Positions 10,248 through 20,213 of a DNA stretch of 64,000 bases are shown one piece after another. The position numbers were made by a program, and so were the translations under genes. The stretch comes from Rahnella victoriana. GTDB taxonomy: Bacteria > Pseudomonadota > Gammaproteobacteria > Enterobacterales > Enterobacteriaceae. The first letter of the stretch is position 1, and every line of letters begins with the position of its first letter. The notes under the pieces were generated by a model, which searched no databases, was not told where the DNA came from, and saw only the letters and a program-made list of their open reading frames with translations. The stretch spans positions 62,001 to 126,000 of the forward strand of contig NZ_SJOJ01000011.1 of the NCBI RefSeq assembly GCF_004330295.1, given 5' to 3'.

Positions 10248-10871
10248 TCAGGCGCGATGGGTAAATACGGAGTCCACTAAACCGTACTGTACAGCCTCAT
10301 CAGCAGACAGGAAACGGTCGCGCTCAGTGTCACGCTCTATTTCTTCAAGAGTTTTGCCCGTATGTTTCGCCATCAACTCATTCATACGAGATTTCACTTT
10401 CAGGATTTCTTTGGCGTGGATCTCAATATCCGTCGCCTGACCCTGGAAACCACCCAGTGGCTGGTGGATCATCACCCGTGAATTCGGCAGACAGAAGCGT
10501 TTGCCTTCTGCGCCAGCGGTCAACAGGAATGCCCCCATTGAACATGCCTGCCCCATACAAATGGTGCTGACATCCGGTTTGATGAACTGCATGGTGTCGT
10601 AAATCGACATCCCGGCAGTGATCACGCCACCTGGTGAGTTGATGTACAGGTAAATGTCTTTTTCCGGGCTCTCTGCTTCCAGGAACAGCATCTGGGCAAC
10701 AATCAGGTTAGCCATATGGTCTTCAACCTGGCCGGTCAGGAAGATGATACGTTCCTTAAGCAGACGGGAGAAGATGTCGTATGAACGCTCGCCCCGTGAA
10801 GTTTGCTCAACCACCATGGGTACCAACGCCATGTTTGGTGCAAATTGCTCTCTTTCACCACTGTATGACAT
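10248..10871 (-). CDS. clpP: ClpP proteolytic subunit
   Basis: ClpP is the serine protease chamber that partners ClpX and ClpA. The 207-residue precursor has the full catalytic triad S111 (GQACSMGA), H136 (MIHQPLG) and D185 (ERDRFL). As in E. coli, the first residues are a propeptide probably removed autocatalytically before ALVPMVVEQ. The ATG start follows TAGGAGACGGTT. It lies upstream of clpX and downstream of tig, with a likely sigma-32 promoter 160 bases upstream. Confidence 0.99.
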   Translation of the reverse strand: MSYSGEREQFAPNMALVPMVVEQTSRGERSYDIFSRLLKERIIFLTGQVEDHMANLIVAQMLFLEAESPEKDIYLYINSPGGVITAGMSIYDTMQFIKPDVSTICMGQACSMGAFLLTAGAEGKRFCLPNSRVMIHQPLGGFQGQATDIEIHAKEILKVKSRMNELMAKHTGKTLEEIERDTERDRFLSADEAVQYGLVDSVFTHRA

Positions 10872-11030
10872 AACCGTCTCCTAATAGATTCTGTTTGGCG
10901 CTCTTTAAAACCGATTCTACTTGAGATAGGCACACATGACTATGCTCAAGCGGCCAAGTCGCCATTTACACGCCTGACGGTCTTTATCAGTCAGATTTTA
11001 ACTACAAATTTACCTGGGATCGTTCTTATC

Positions 11031-11059
11031 AATTGGGGGATTTAGCCCCCTTTTTCAAG
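11031..11059 (-). promoter_or_regulatory. sigma-32 heat-shock promoter of clpP
   Basis: On the minus strand CTTGAA (11054-11059) is followed 14 bases later by CCCCCAATT (11031-11039), close to the RpoH consensus. The spacer and -10 also form a GGGGG/CCCCC hairpin. E. coli clpP is known to be heat inducible, which supports the call. Confidence 0.75.
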
Positions 11060-11215
11060 CCTGCAGGGATATTTCTTTTTCATACACTCCCCAAAATAGC
11101 GAGATACGCCATATTGAGGGGGTCAGTGAACGGTTTCTACGTGGGCTGTGCCTTATAGTGATAAATATAGTGCAAAAACAACAGCCAAAAACAAAAAATA
11201 CCTGATTTTCAGGAA

Positions 11216-11246
11216 ATAAAAAGCCCGCAGTAAAAACTGCGGGCTT
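11216..11246 (-). terminator. tig terminator
   Basis: AGCCCGCAGT/ACTGCGGGCT is a perfect 10-bp stem with a 4-base loop, followed on the minus strand by TTTTTATTT. It lies 43 bases downstream of the tig stop. Confidence 0.9.
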
Positions 11247-11288
11247 GGGAAGCAAACCTGTAAACAGGTTCAGCAACGTGCAAATCAA

Positions 11289-12593
11289 TTATGCAGGTTG
11301 AGTCTGGTTCATCAGTTCAGTAAAGGTCGTGGCTTTTTCAGTCACTTTTGCTTTAGACAACAGAGTTTCGACCGCTTGTTCTTCCAGCGCGACGTTACGC
11401 ATGTTGTTCATCAGCTCTTTATTTTTGCTGTAGAACTCAACAACTTCCTGTGGATCTTCGTACGCAGAAGCCATTTCTTCGATCAGCGCTTTAACGCGAT
11501 CTTCATCAGCTTTCAGTTCGTGCTGGCTGATCACTTCACCCAGCAGCAGACCTACAACGACGCGACGTTTAGCTTGCTCTTCGAACAATTCGCGTGGCAG
11601 TTCCAGCGCTTGTTTTTCGTTGCCGCCAAAACGTTGTGCAGCCTGACGACGCAGCACATCAATTTCGCCGTCGATCAGTGCAGATGGCACGTCGATTTCG
11701 TTAGCGCTGACCAGACCGTCGATAGCCTGAGTTTTGATGCGGTTACGAACAGCACCTTTCAGTTCGCGCTCCATGTTTTTACGCACTTCAGCACGCAGAC
11801 CTTCAACAGACCCATCAGCCACGCCGAAACGTTTGATGAATTCAGGTGTCAGTTCTGGCAGTTCACGCACTTCAACTTTCTTCAAAGTAATCGCGAACTT
11901 AGCCGCTTTACCTTTCAGATTTTCAGCGTGGTAATCTTCAGGGAAGTTTACGTCGATGGTGAATTCTTCACCGGCTTTGTGACCGACCAGACCTTCTTCG
12001 AAGCCTGGGATCATGCGGCCCTGGCCCATAGCCAGTACGAAATCAGAAGCTTTACCGCCTTCGAATTCTTCACCGTCGATAGAACCGGAGAAATCAACGG
12101 TCACGCGATCTTCAGCAGTCGCTGCAGCGTCAGTTTCTTTCCAGTCAGCTTGTTGCTTACGCAGAGTTTCCAGCATGGTATCAACATCAGCGTCGTTCAC
12201 TTCAACGACAGGTTTTTCAACTTCGATGTTTTCCAGATCTTTCAGCTCAACTTCCGGGTACACTTCAAATTCTACGGAGAAGTTGAAGTCTTCACCCTGC
12301 TTGTACTCACCCGGGATGTAGTTAGGTGCGCCAGCTGGATTGATTTTTTCTTTGATGATCGCATCAACGAAATTGCGTTGCATCAGATCACCCAGTACGT
12401 CCTGACGTACTGACGCGCCGTAACGCTGTTCGATGATGTGGCTTGGTACTTTGCCTTTACGGAAGCCGTCAATACGTACTTTTTTAGAGACGTTGATCAG
12501 TTCACTGCTCACTGCTTTTTCAATGCTTTCAGCAGGAACAGTAATCGTTACGCGGCGCCCAAGGCCTTGAGTGGTTTCAACAGAAACTTGCAT
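11289..12593 (-). CDS. tig: trigger factor
   Basis: Trigger factor is the ribosome-bound chaperone that meets nascent chains at the exit tunnel. The N-terminal ribosome-docking signature GFRKGKVP is at residues 43-50. An FKBP-type prolyl isomerase domain follows (about 150-245; [29 protein letters not shown]), then a helical C-terminal substrate-binding domain. The length of 434 is close to the usual 432. The leader is long and carries a large stem (12636-12681) and a TATAAT promoter. Confidence 0.99.
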   Translation of the reverse strand: MQVSVETTQGLGRRVTITVPAESIEKAVSSELINVSKKVRIDGFRKGKVPSHIIEQRYGASVRQDVLGDLMQRNFVDAIIKEKINPAGAPNYIPGEYKQGEDFNFSVEFEVYPEVELKDLENIEVEKPVVEVNDADVDTMLETLRKQQADWKETDAAATAEDRVTVDFSGSIDGEEFEGGKASDFVLAMGQGRMIPGFEEGLVGHKAGEEFTIDVNFPEDYHAENLKGKAAKFAITLKKVEVRELPELTPEFIKRFGVADGSVEGLRAEVRKNMERELKGAVRNRIKTQAIDGLVSANEIDVPSALIDGEIDVLRRQAAQRFGGNEKQALELPRELFEEQAKRRVVVGLLLGEVISQHELKADEDRVKALIEEMASAYEDPQEVVEFYSKNKELMNNMRNVALEEQAVETLLSKAKVTEKATTFTELMNQTQPA

Positions 12594-12635
12594 CTTGTTA
12601 CCTCAAAAAAAAATCACAGTGCTCGGTCAACTCCA

Positions 12636-12681
12636 GAAGTCGTTCTCAAGATGAGCGCAAACTTACCTTGAAAACGACTTC
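12636..12681 (-). other. long stem-loop in tig 5' leader
   Basis: Two 15-base arms (12636-12650 and 12667-12681) are inverted copies, GAAGTCGTTCTCAAG and CTTGAAAACGACTTC, with a single G-U pair when transcribed on the minus strand and a 16-base loop. The stem ends about 43 bases before the tig start, inside the transcript expected from the promoter at 12764. Confidence 0.7.
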
Positions 12682-12763
12682 TAAGAACCGGGACAGTTCT
12701 GTATCAGAACGTAGCCCTGTATTCGAGAGCGTCCGAAACCATTCCGGAAAAATTAGACGCGAC

Positions 12764-12792
12764 ATTATAGCGGCGCATGGGCATTGAGTCGA
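12764..12792 (-). promoter_or_regulatory. probable sigma-70 promoter of tig
   Basis: On the minus strand TCGACT (-35) and a perfect TATAAT (-10, 12764-12769) are 17 bases apart. The start of transcription would be about 165 bases before the tig ATG. Confidence 0.7.
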
Positions 12793-12894
12793 GGACGGTA
12801 TCTGTTGCGCGGGAGGAAACTCACACGGGACTCGATCCTTCGAAAAATGCGGCCATTCAGAGGCATAAACCTCTTACCGTCAGTCCGTCAGAAG

Positions 12895-12922
12895 AAAAAC
12901 AAAAACGGCCCGCAGGCCGTTT
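12895..12922 (-). terminator. bolA terminator
   Basis: AAACGGCC/GGCCGTTT with a CGCA loop, followed on the minus strand by a T-rich tract, lies about 100 bases after the bolA stop. Confidence 0.75.
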
Positions 12923-13024
12923 CTTGAAATTCGCATCTACTAATACCGCATTAGACAAGGAAAGTTCCAGTGTTACCGTGTCAAACGGCGATATTTATGC
13001 CTTTTGTGAAACAGATCGCGACGA

Positions 13025-13339
13025 TCAGGCCAACGTGCCTGCGCCGCGACAAGGTGGAGAGGCCGGAACCGTGTCCTGTAAGCCTTCCCATTCTTTCAGG
13101 GTGTAAGTATGCAATGCCAGAGCATGCACGCTGCCAGCCAGCTCTTCGGTTAATCTCCCATAGATGGCGCGATGGCGCGCCAGGAAACGTTCCCCGATAA
13201 ACTTATCGGACACCATGACCACTTTAAAATGGCTCTCGGAGCCTGCCGGGACATTATGACGATAGCTTTCGTCAGTCACTTCCAGAAACGCAGGTTCGAA
13301 TGCCTCAACTAATTTTGCTTCTATTTGCTCACGAATCAT
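13025..13339 (-). CDS. bolA: BolA family transcriptional regulator
   Basis: BolA is a small stress-response protein that affects cell shape and biofilm genes and forms iron-sulfur complexes with monothiol glutaredoxins. The 104-residue protein has the class II KH-like BolA fold with the conserved [28 protein letters not shown] block, including the invariant His in ARHR. The start at 13339 has AAGGAG seven bases upstream; a longer reading to 13432 has no support. It is divergent from yajG and upstream of tig, as in E. coli. No clear gearbox promoter was identified. Confidence 0.95.
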   Translation of the reverse strand: MIREQIEAKLVEAFEPAFLEVTDESYRHNVPAGSESHFKVVMVSDKFIGERFLARHRAIYGRLTEELAGSVHALALHTYTLKEWEGLQDTVPASPPCRGAGTLA

Positions 13340-13667
13340 AGCAATCTCCTTACACCGCATCAGCAGAGAACTGCGCCTGTCTGGTACACCTATCTCTTTA
13401 TAATGATAGGCTGCTTTCCAGATTCTTCGCACGCCAGAACAATAAATTTCTGCTGCGGATTGATAAAAATGCCGCTCAGTCTGTCAAAGAAAGTGCCGCT
13501 TCGCTACGGCTGACCGCAGCGGCCTGCAGCTTTACTGCGACTTTGCTGAAAAAAAACGCGAAAAACACGCTTTTCCAGATTGTTGGGACTTCCCCCGGCA
13601 AATGGCAATGTTATGATGTCGGCAAATTTTTGAGCACTATTCCCTTATTAATATTGAGAAAATACAC
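13340..13667. other. bolA-yajG divergent intergenic region
   Basis: This 328-base gap between divergent genes must hold both promoters. A TATGAT -10-like hexamer at 13612-13617 suits yajG but has no good -35. AT-rich TATCAT/TATAAA hexamers lie about 60-70 bases before bolA. No gene or terminator is seen. Confidence 0.5.
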
Positions 13668-14246
13668 ATGCTGAAGAAAATTCTATTCCCTGTGCTGGCC
13701 ATGTTCATGCTGGCCGGTTGCGCCACCAGCACCAACACCCTGGACGTTTCGCCGAAAATTGTCCTGCCTTCACAGGACCCTACCCTGCAGGGCATCACCA
13801 TCAGCATCAACGGTGCTGACCAGCGTCAGGATCAGGCATTGGCAAAAGTGAACCGCGACGGTCAGCTGATTTCCCTGACGCCATCACGCGATCTGCGTTT
13901 CCTGTTGCAGGAATCTCTGGAAAAACAAATGACCGCCCGTGGCTATATGATCGGTGCTGACGGTGCAGTCGATCTGCAAATCGTCGTGAACAACCTGTAT
14001 GCAGACGTTCAGGAAGGCAATCTGCGTTACAACATCACCACCAAAGCCGATATCTCCATCATCGCGTCGGCTAAAAACGGCAGCAAGCAGGTGAAAAACT
14101 ACCGCTCGACGTATAACGTTCAGGGCGCGCTGTCTGCAACTAACGCCAAAATCACCAACGCGGTTAACACCACGCTGGGCGATGTCATCAGTGACATGGC
14201 GTCAGACACCAGCATCAGTGACTTCATTAAAGCGAACGCCCGTTAA
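13668..14246 (+). CDS. yajG: YajG family lipoprotein
   Basis: The protein begins with a lipoprotein signal peptide whose lipobox LAGC places the acylated cysteine at residue 18. The mature part (about 170 residues) belongs to the YajG/DUF family of uncharacterised enterobacterial lipoproteins. Asp is absent after the Cys (next residue Ala), which predicts outer-membrane sorting. Length 192 equals E. coli YajG. It lies upstream of ampG in the same direction, but a strong terminator separates them. The molecular role is unknown. Confidence 0.93.
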   Translation: MLKKILFPVLAMFMLAGCATSTNTLDVSPKIVLPSQDPTLQGITISINGADQRQDQALAKVNRDGQLISLTPSRDLRFLLQESLEKQMTARGYMIGADGAVDLQIVVNNLYADVQEGNLRYNITTKADISIIASAKNGSKQVKNYRSTYNVQGALSATNAKITNAVNTTLGDVISDMASDTSISDFIKANAR

Positions 14247-14270
14247 GTTCGGCTGAAGTTTGCATGATGA

Positions 14271-14304
14271 ATTCTGCCCGGCTCGTCCGGGCAGAATGCT
14301 TTTT
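14271..14304 (+). terminator. yajG terminator
   Basis: ATTCTGCCCGG/CCGGGCAGAAT is a perfect 11-bp stem with a 5-base loop, followed by GCTTTTTTA, 25 bases after the yajG stop. Confidence 0.92.
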
Positions 14305-14394
14305 TAAGCCAGTGATTCGCTTTCCCGATCTGTCTCCCTTCCTTTATTATGCGTATGCGTCACTCTCTCACCGGTTCGCAGGAACACAATCTTC

Positions 14395-15873
14395 ATGATC
14401 AGTCAGTACTTTAAAATTTTCACGCAACGCAATACGGTCATTTTACTGCTTCTTGGCTTCGCTTCCGGTTTACCTCTGGCGCTGACCTCCGGCACATTGC
14501 AGGCGTGGATGACGGTCGAAAATGTCGATCTGAAAACCATCGGCATTTTTTCGCTGGTGGGTCAGGCTTATGTGTTCAAGTTCCTGTGGTCGCCGATGAT
14601 GGACCGCTACACGCCCTCTTTTCTCGGACGCCGTCGCGGCTGGCTGATCCTGACGCAGTTGTTACTGGTCGTGGCGATTTTCGCCATGGGATTCATGGAT
14701 CCGTCAAAAGACTTATTCTGGCTGGCGGCACTGGCCGTGCTGATTGCCTTCGCCTCGGCGTCGCAGGACATCGTTTTCGATGCCTATAAAACCGATTTAC
14801 TGCCACCGGAAGAACGCGGGAACGGGGCTGCCGTCTCGGTACTGGGATACCGTCTGGCGATGCTGGTTTCGGGCGGACTGGCGTTATGGCTGGCTGACCG
14901 TTACCTCGGCTGGCAGCATATGTACTGGCTGATGACCGTGTTAATGCTGATGGGCGTTTTCGCCACCCTGCTGTCACCGGAGCCGGAAAACTCGCAACCT
15001 GCGCCGCGTACTATTGAAATGGCCGTCGTCGCACCGCTGAAAGACTTTTTTGGCCGTAACAATGCCTGGCTGATTTTGCTGCTGATCGTGATGTACAAAA
15101 TGGGCGACGCCTTTGCGGGCAGCCTGAGCACCACATTTTTAATCCGTGGCGTCGGGTTTGATGCCGGGGAAGTGGGACTGGTGAACAAAACACTGGGGCT
15201 GATGGCGACCATCATCGGCGCATTGTTTGGCGGCATGTTAATGCAGCGGCTGAGTCTGTTCCGCGCATTAATGCTGTTTGGCATTTTGCAGGCCGTGTCC
15301 AATGCGGGTTATTGGATCCTCGCCATCACCGCTAAAGATTTAACCACCATGGGCGCGGCGATTTTCTTCGAAAACCTGTGCGGCGGGATGGGGACGGCGG
15401 CGTTCGTGGCGTTACTGATGACGTTATGTAACCGTTCATTCTCTGCCACCCAGTTCGCCCTGCTCTCCGCACTGTCTGCCGTGGGCCGCGTGTACGTCGG
15501 GCCGATTGCCGGATGGTTTGTGGAAGCCTATGGCTGGCCGTGGTTTTACCTTTTCTCGATTGTGGCGGCCATTCCCGGATTGTTTCTGCTGGCGGTTTGC
15601 CGTCAGACGCTGGAATACACTCAGAAAACCGACAGTTTCCTGCCGCGCATCCACTTCGCCACCCCGTATCGCTGGGCGTTACGTTGCATGATGACGGGCA
15701 GCTTGCTGCTGGTGCTCTGGCTGCTTACCCTGGTTGTGGACAGCCTTGGCTGGGCGTCATGGCAAAGTCTGGCCACGGCATTGCTTGAAACGGGCGCATT
15801 GATTTGTCTTGCTGGTGTTATTTTAGGCAGTCTGCTCGACTTTTTATCACTGCGGCGGACCGCACGTTCCTGA
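14395..15873 (+). CDS. ampG: muropeptide MFS transporter AmpG
   Basis: AmpG imports GlcNAc-anhydro-muropeptides from the periplasm, the first step of peptidoglycan recycling; the imported muropeptides control ampC beta-lactamase through AmpR where present. The 492-residue protein has the AmpG start (FTQRNTVILLLLGFASGLPLALTSGTLQAWM), the conserved FLWSPMMDRY loop and SQDIVFDAYKTDLL, and a dozen or more hydrophobic segments. It is preceded by the yajG terminator, so it has its own promoter. An inverted repeat lies just past the stop. Confidence 0.97.
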   Translation: MISQYFKIFTQRNTVILLLLGFASGLPLALTSGTLQAWMTVENVDLKTIGIFSLVGQAYVFKFLWSPMMDRYTPSFLGRRRGWLILTQLLLVVAIFAMGFMDPSKDLFWLAALAVLIAFASASQDIVFDAYKTDLLPPEERGNGAAVSVLGYRLAMLVSGGLALWLADRYLGWQHMYWLMTVLMLMGVFATLLSPEPENSQPAPRTIEMAVVAPLKDFFGRNNAWLILLLIVMYKMGDAFAGSLSTTFLIRGVGFDAGEVGLVNKTLGLMATIIGALFGGMLMQRLSLFRALMLFGILQAVSNAGYWILAITAKDLTTMGAAIFFENLCGGMGTAAFVALLMTLCNRSFSATQFALLSALSAVGRVYVGPIAGWFVEAYGWPWFYLFSIVAAIPGLFLLAVCRQTLEYTQKTDSFLPRIHFATPYRWALRCMMTGSLLLVLWLLTLVVDSLGWASWQSLATALLETGALICLAGVILGSLLDFLSLRRTARS

Positions 15874-16157
15874 TTTATCGCCATTCATGTGAAAATGAAT
15901 GGCGCATTCGATTTAACAAATGATCTATAAATATCGCTCACTAAATTAAATTCAGAAAAAATAATATTTTCCGCGATGATTTTTCTTTCGCGCTTTCGGT
16001 GCATTTTATTTCACCTGATTTCTACATTAATTTAACATTAATTAAACCTATCGATGAGATAACGAACGACAATAATAATGTCAAAATCTGTCACCCCTTG
16101 TTTTTCATCACTATAGAAAAAAATCTATACGCAACATATTGTTGCCCACTGTAAATT

Positions 16158-16218
16158 GTCACGATCCGTGACATGTGTGACTGCGTTAACATAAAGTGTC
16201 AACAGCGCTTTGACACTT
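16158..16218 (+). promoter_or_regulatory. paired inverted repeats upstream of cyoA
   Basis: GTCACG/CGTGAC (16158-16172, 3-base spacer) and AAGTGTCAA/TTGACACTT (16194-16218, 7-base spacer) lie 36 bases apart. The second overlaps the -35 hexamer TTGACA. They look like operators, but I cannot name the protein. Confidence 0.5.
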
Positions 16219-16237
16219 GTTTAAGCGTGTTTACAGT
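16210..16237 (+). promoter_or_regulatory. probable cyo operon promoter
   Basis: A perfect -35 TTGACA (16210-16215) and TACAGT (-10, 16232-16237) are 16 bases apart, about 70 bases before the cyoA start. Confidence 0.6.
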
Positions 16238-16307
16238 CCTGCAACCTTCCCGTAAAATGCCCGCACACCTGAAGCGACAATAGAGCCCTAGTTATTGAGG
16301 TCGTTAG

Positions 16308-17267
16308 ATGAGACTTAAGAAATACAATAAAAGTATTGGGATGTTGTCCTTATTTGCCTCCGCGGTAATGTTGAGCGGTTGCAATACGGCATTGATGGAT
16401 CCCAAGGGAGCAATTGGACTTGAGCAGAGAACGCTGATTTTAACGGCGATCGGTTTAATGCTGATCGTTGTTATACCAGTTATTATCATGGCGTTTGCCT
16501 TTGCGTGGAAGTATCGTGCTTCCAACACAAAAGCAAAATACAGTCCTGATTGGTCCCACTCCAACAAAATTGAAGCCGTCGTCTGGACAGTTCCAATTAT
16601 TATCATTGCCATTCTGGCAACGATTACCTGGAAAACCACCCACTCGCTTGATCCGTTCAAGCCTATCGTGACTGACGAAAAACCGATGACGGTTGAAGTC
16701 GTTTCTCTGGACTGGAAATGGTTGTTCATTTATCCGGAACAGGGCATCGCGACCGTTAACGAACTCGTCATTCCTAAAGATGTGCCGGTTCAGTTCAAAG
16801 TCACTTCAGACTCTGTGATGAACTCGTTCTTTATTCCTCAGTTAGGCGGGCAGATTTATGCGATGGCCGGTATGCAAACTCAGCTACATTTGATTGCAAA
16901 TGAAGCGGGTACGTATAAAGGCATCTCAGCAAGCTTCAGCGGCCGCGGCTTCTCAGGTATGAAATTCAACACAATTGCGACTCCAACCCGTGCCGATTTC
17001 GACACCTGGGTAGCGAAAGTGAAAAGCGCACCGAACCAGCTGGCCACCACTGATGACTTTAACAAACTGGCTGCACAGAGTATCGACAACCCGGTCGAAT
17101 ACTTCTCTGTTGCAAAACCAGGCCTGTTCAAAGAAATCATTGGCAAATACTCCATGCATGACATGAAGGCAGCGCCAGAAGGTCACACCATGCCAATGCC
17201 TGCTGGCAGCGACATGAAAGGCATGGATATGGGTGGACAGTCTCACGCAGCCGGAGCCGAGGAATAA
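16308..17267 (+). CDS. cyoA: cytochrome bo3 ubiquinol oxidase subunit II
   Basis: CyoA is subunit II of the aerobic terminal oxidase that oxidises ubiquinol, reduces oxygen to water and pumps protons. The 319-residue protein is a lipoprotein (lipobox LSGC, Cys25) with two membrane segments (about 45-67 and 88-108) and a periplasmic cupredoxin-like domain lacking the CuA cysteines, as expected for a quinol oxidase. The C-terminus is Met/His rich. It is first in cyoABCDE, with 3 bases before cyoB. Confidence 0.98.
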   Translation: MRLKKYNKSIGMLSLFASAVMLSGCNTALMDPKGAIGLEQRTLILTAIGLMLIVVIPVIIMAFAFAWKYRASNTKAKYSPDWSHSNKIEAVVWTVPIIIIAILATITWKTTHSLDPFKPIVTDEKPMTVEVVSLDWKWLFIYPEQGIATVNELVIPKDVPVQFKVTSDSVMNSFFIPQLGGQIYAMAGMQTQLHLIANEAGTYKGISASFSGRGFSGMKFNTIATPTRADFDTWVAKVKSAPNQLATTDDFNKLAAQSIDNPVEYFSVAKPGLFKEIIGKYSMHDMKAAPEGHTMPMPAGSDMKGMDMGGQSHAAGAEE

Positions 17268-17270
17268 ACG

Positions 17271-19262
17271 ATGTTCGGAAAATTAACGCTTGATTCGGTT
17301 CCGTATCATGAACCGATTATCATGGTCACAGTTGCCGCGATTATTATCGGTGGCCTGGCAGTGGTTGCCGGCATCACCTATTTCGGTAAGTGGAAGTATC
17401 TGTGGACCGAGTGGCTGACCTCCGTCGACCACAAAAAATTAGGTATCATGTATATCATTCTGGCTTTCGTCATGCTTCTGCGTGGCTTTGCCGATGCGAT
17501 CATGATGCGTAGCCAGCAGGTGCTTGCCTCTGCGGGCGAGCCGGGCTTCCTCCCTCCTCATCACTACGACCAAATCTTTACCGCGCACGGCGTGATCATG
17601 ATCTTCTTCATGGCGATGCCTTTCGTAATCGGTCTGATGAACGTGGTTGTTCCTTTGCAAATCGGTGCACGCGACGTTGCGTTCCCGTTCCTGAACAACG
17701 TGAGCTTCTGGTTTACCGCCGCTGCGGTTGTATTGATCAACATCTCTCTGGGTGTCGGTGAATTCGCGCAGACCGGCTGGTTGGCCTATCCGCCACTGTC
17801 AGGTAAGGAATACAGTCCGGGGGTCGGGGTCGATTACTGGATCTGGAGTCTCCAGATATCCGGTGTCGGGACCTTGCTGACCGGTGTTAACTTCTTTGCG
17901 ACCATCCTGAAGATGCGCGCTCCTGGTATGCCGCTGATGAAAATGCCGGTATTTACCTGGGCCGCACTGTGCACCAACGTGTTGATTATCGTGTCCTTCC
18001 CGATCCTGACCGTCACTGTTGCACTGCTGACTTTAGACCGTTATCTGGGCACCCATTTCTTCACGAATGATATGGGCGGCAACATGATGATGTACATCAA
18101 CCTGATTTGGGCCTGGGGCCATCCGGAAGTGTACATTTTGGTTCTGCCAGTCTTTGGTGTGTTCTCAGAAGTTACCGCAACCTTCTCCAAAAAACGTCTG
18201 TTCGGTTACACCTCGCTGGTATGGGCAACCATCGCCATCACCGTGTTGTCGTTCATCGTTTGGTTGCACCACTTCTTCACCATGGGTTCAGGCGCAAACG
18301 TCAATGCCTTCTTCGGCATCATGACGATGATCATTTCTATCCCGACCGGGGTAAAAATCTTCAACTGGCTGTTCACCATGTATCAGGGTCGTATCACGCT
18401 GAACGCAGCCATGCTGTGGACCGTTGGCTTCATCATCACCTTCTCTGTGGGTGGGATGACCGGGGTTCTGCTGGCGGTGCCGGGTGCTGACTTCGTGCTG
18501 CACAACAGCCTGTTCCTGATTGCCCACTTCCACAACGTCATCATCGGTGGTGTGGTCTTCGGTTGCTTCGCGGGTCTGACTTACTGGTTCCCTAAATCCT
18601 TCGGCTTCACGCTGAACGAAAAATGGGGTGTGCGTTCATTCTGGTTCTGGATCATCGGCTTCTTCGTTGCGTTCATGCCACTGTACGTACTGGGCTTCAT
18701 GGGCATGACCCGTCGTGTCAGCCAGAACATCGATCCTGAGTTCCACCCGCTGCTGGTTGTTGCGGCATGCGGTGCTGCACTGATTGCCTGCGGTATCCTC
18801 TGCCAGCTGATCATGATCTTCGTTTCCGTTCGCGACCGCGACCAGAACCGTGATCTGACCGGTGACCCATGGGGCGCACGTACTCTGGAGTGGTCAACTT
18901 CTTCTCCTCCTCCGTTCTACAACTTCGCTATCGTGCCGCAAATTCACGACCGTGATGAGTTCTGGGACATGAAAGAGAAAGGTACCGCTTACAAGCAGCC
19001 TGCTAAATATGAACCGATTCATATGCCACGTAACAGCGGCGCCGGTTTCATCATCGCTATGCTGAGTCTGGTTTGTGGTTTCGCCTTAATCTGGGATATC
19101 TGGTGGCTGGCAGCAGTGAGCTTCATTGCCCTGGCTGCGACCTGGATTGCGAAAAGCTTCGACGAAGATGTTGATTACTACGTGCCAGTTGAAGAAGTGG
19201 AACGTATTGAAAACCAACATTATGAACAAATCCGTAAAGCAGGTGTGAAACATGGCAACTGA
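17271..19262 (+). CDS. cyoB: cytochrome bo3 ubiquinol oxidase subunit I
   Basis: CyoB is the catalytic heme-copper subunit. At 663 residues it equals E. coli. The CuB ligands are H284 and the double His beginning at 333 (WLHHFF); Y288, in [12 protein letters not shown], is the residue cross-linked to H284 in the family. The heme ligands lie in [11 protein letters not shown] near 419-421. About 15 membrane segments are visible. It overlaps cyoC by 11 bases, indicating translational coupling. Confidence 0.99.
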   Translation: MFGKLTLDSVPYHEPIIMVTVAAIIIGGLAVVAGITYFGKWKYLWTEWLTSVDHKKLGIMYIILAFVMLLRGFADAIMMRSQQVLASAGEPGFLPPHHYDQIFTAHGVIMIFFMAMPFVIGLMNVVVPLQIGARDVAFPFLNNVSFWFTAAAVVLINISLGVGEFAQTGWLAYPPLSGKEYSPGVGVDYWIWSLQISGVGTLLTGVNFFATILKMRAPGMPLMKMPVFTWAALCTNVLIIVSFPILTVTVALLTLDRYLGTHFFTNDMGGNMMMYINLIWAWGHPEVYILVLPVFGVFSEVTATFSKKRLFGYTSLVWATIAITVLSFIVWLHHFFTMGSGANVNAFFGIMTMIISIPTGVKIFNWLFTMYQGRITLNAAMLWTVGFIITFSVGGMTGVLLAVPGADFVLHNSLFLIAHFHNVIIGGVVFGCFAGLTYWFPKSFGFTLNEKWGVRSFWFWIIGFFVAFMPLYVLGFMGMTRRVSQNIDPEFHPLLVVAACGAALIACGILCQLIMIFVSVRDRDQNRDLTGDPWGARTLEWSTSSPPPFYNFAIVPQIHDRDEFWDMKEKGTAYKQPAKYEPIHMPRNSGAGFIIAMLSLVCGFALIWDIWWLAAVSFIALAATWIAKSFDEDVDYYVPVEEVERIENQHYEQIRKAGVKHGN

Positions 19263-19866
19263 TACTCTGACTCACCACGATGAGGCCCATGCTGAGCATG
19301 GGCACCACGATGCAGGTGCAACCAAAGTCTTCGGCTTCTGGATCTACCTGATGAGTGACTGCATTTTGTTCGCGAGCCTGTTCGCAACCTATGCAGTACT
19401 GGTAAACGGGACCGCTGGCGGTCCCTCTGGTAAAGACATTTTTGAACTGCCGTTCGTGCTGGTAGAAACCTTCTGCCTGCTGTTCAGTAGTATCACTTAC
19501 GGCTTTGCGATGCTGGGCATGAACAAAGGCAACAAAGCTGCGGTTAACGGCTGGTTGTTCCTGACTTTCCTGTTCGGTTTAGGCTTCATCGGGATGGAAC
19601 TCTATGAATTCCATCACCTGATTGCTGAAGGCTATGGCCCGCAGCGCAGTGGTTTCCTGTCTGGCTTCTTTGCGCTGGTCGCCACCCACGGTCTGCACGT
19701 GACCTGTGGTCTGATTTGGATCCTGACCATGATGGTTCAGGTTTCACGTCGCGGTCTGACTGAAGTCAACAAAACCCGTCTGATGTGTCTGAGCCTGTTC
19801 TGGCACTTCCTGGACGTGGTGTGGATCTGCGTGTTTACCGTTGTTTATCTGATGGGAGCGATGTAA
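19252..19866 (+). CDS. cyoC: cytochrome bo3 ubiquinol oxidase subunit III
   Basis: CyoC is the five-helix subunit III of the bo3 oxidase. It has 204 residues with a His/Glu-rich N-terminal tail and the family pattern [21 protein letters not shown]. It supports assembly and stability of the complex rather than catalysis. The start lies inside the 3' end of cyoB and its stop shares a base with the cyoD start. Confidence 0.98.
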   Translation: MATDTLTHHDEAHAEHGHHDAGATKVFGFWIYLMSDCILFASLFATYAVLVNGTAGGPSGKDIFELPFVLVETFCLLFSSITYGFAMLGMNKGNKAAVNGWLFLTFLFGLGFIGMELYEFHHLIAEGYGPQRSGFLSGFFALVATHGLHVTCGLIWILTMMVQVSRRGLTEVNKTRLMCLSLFWHFLDVVWICVFTVVYLMGAM

Positions 19867-20198
19867 TGAGTCATTCTGCTACTTCCCATGGTGGCGCAAG
19901 CCACGGCAGCCTGAAGTCATACGCGATTGGCTTCATCTTGTCGGTTATCCTGACGGTGATCCCGTTTGCCATGGTCATGACCGACACGGCATCACATTCA
20001 CTGATCCTGGGTACCGTGGTTGCGTCCGCAATCATCCAGATCGTTGTCCATCTGGTGTTCTTCCTGCACATGAATACGTCGTCGGAAGAGCGCTGGAACC
20101 TGGTGGCACTTCTGTTCACCGCTGTGATTATCTTTATCGTCGTTGTGGGCTCATTGTGGATTATGTATAACCTCAACCTCAATATGATGGTCAGTTAA
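19866..20198 (+). CDS. cyoD: cytochrome bo3 ubiquinol oxidase subunit IV
   Basis: CyoD is the small subunit IV (110 residues, three membrane segments) needed for assembly of the CuB site. The ATG at 19866 overlaps the cyoC TAA by one base (TAATG), the classical coupling arrangement. The start upstream at 19785 is inside cyoC in another frame and is rejected. The sequence [18 protein letters not shown] and [17 protein letters not shown] are characteristic. Confidence 0.98.
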   Translation: MSHSATSHGGASHGSLKSYAIGFILSVILTVIPFAMVMTDTASHSLILGTVVASAIIQIVVHLVFFLHMNTSSEERWNLVALLFTAVIIFIVVVGSLWIMYNLNLNMMVS

Positions 20199-20213
20199 AG
20201 AGCCGAGCTGCAC

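Larger units (their letters stand above)
10872..11288. other. tig-clpP intergenic region
   Basis: This 417-base gap holds the tig terminator (11216-11246), a sigma-32-type promoter for clpP (11031-11059) and a leader of about 150 bases. A 77-codon minus-strand reading at 11055-11288 runs through the terminator, has no recognisable protein features and is not counted as a gene. Confidence 0.7.
12594..13024. other. bolA-tig intergenic region
   Basis: This 431-base gap contains the bolA terminator (12895-12922), the tig promoter (12764-12792), a small hairpin GTTCTG/CAGAAC (12696-12710), a large stem in the tig leader (12636-12681), and an A-rich stretch before the tig start. No protein-coding gene is supported; plus-strand readings here run antisense into bolA. 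Confidence 0.7.
15874..16307. other. ampG-cyoA intergenic region
   Basis: This 434-base AT-rich gap holds an inverted repeat just after ampG (CGCCATTCAT/ATGAATGGCG, 15879-15904, no T-run), then A/T tracts, two smaller inverted repeats (16158-16172 and 16194-16218) and the probable cyo promoter. No gene is seen. The region is the likely site of oxygen control of cyo, which in E. coli is repressed by ArcA and FNR; I did not identify individual sites with confidence. Confidence 0.65.

Noticed and set aside
11055-11288. 77-codon minus-strand reading between tig and clpP
   Set aside because: It runs through the tig terminator, has no ribosome-binding site and no recognisable protein pattern.
11298-12413. 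371-codon plus-strand reading antisense to tig
   Set aside because: It is wholly opposite a well-recognised gene and has biased Phe/Gln/His composition typical of a shadow frame.
12777-13106. 109-codon plus-strand reading in the bolA-tig gap
   Set aside because: It crosses the tig promoter and the bolA terminator and ends antisense in bolA; nothing supports translation.
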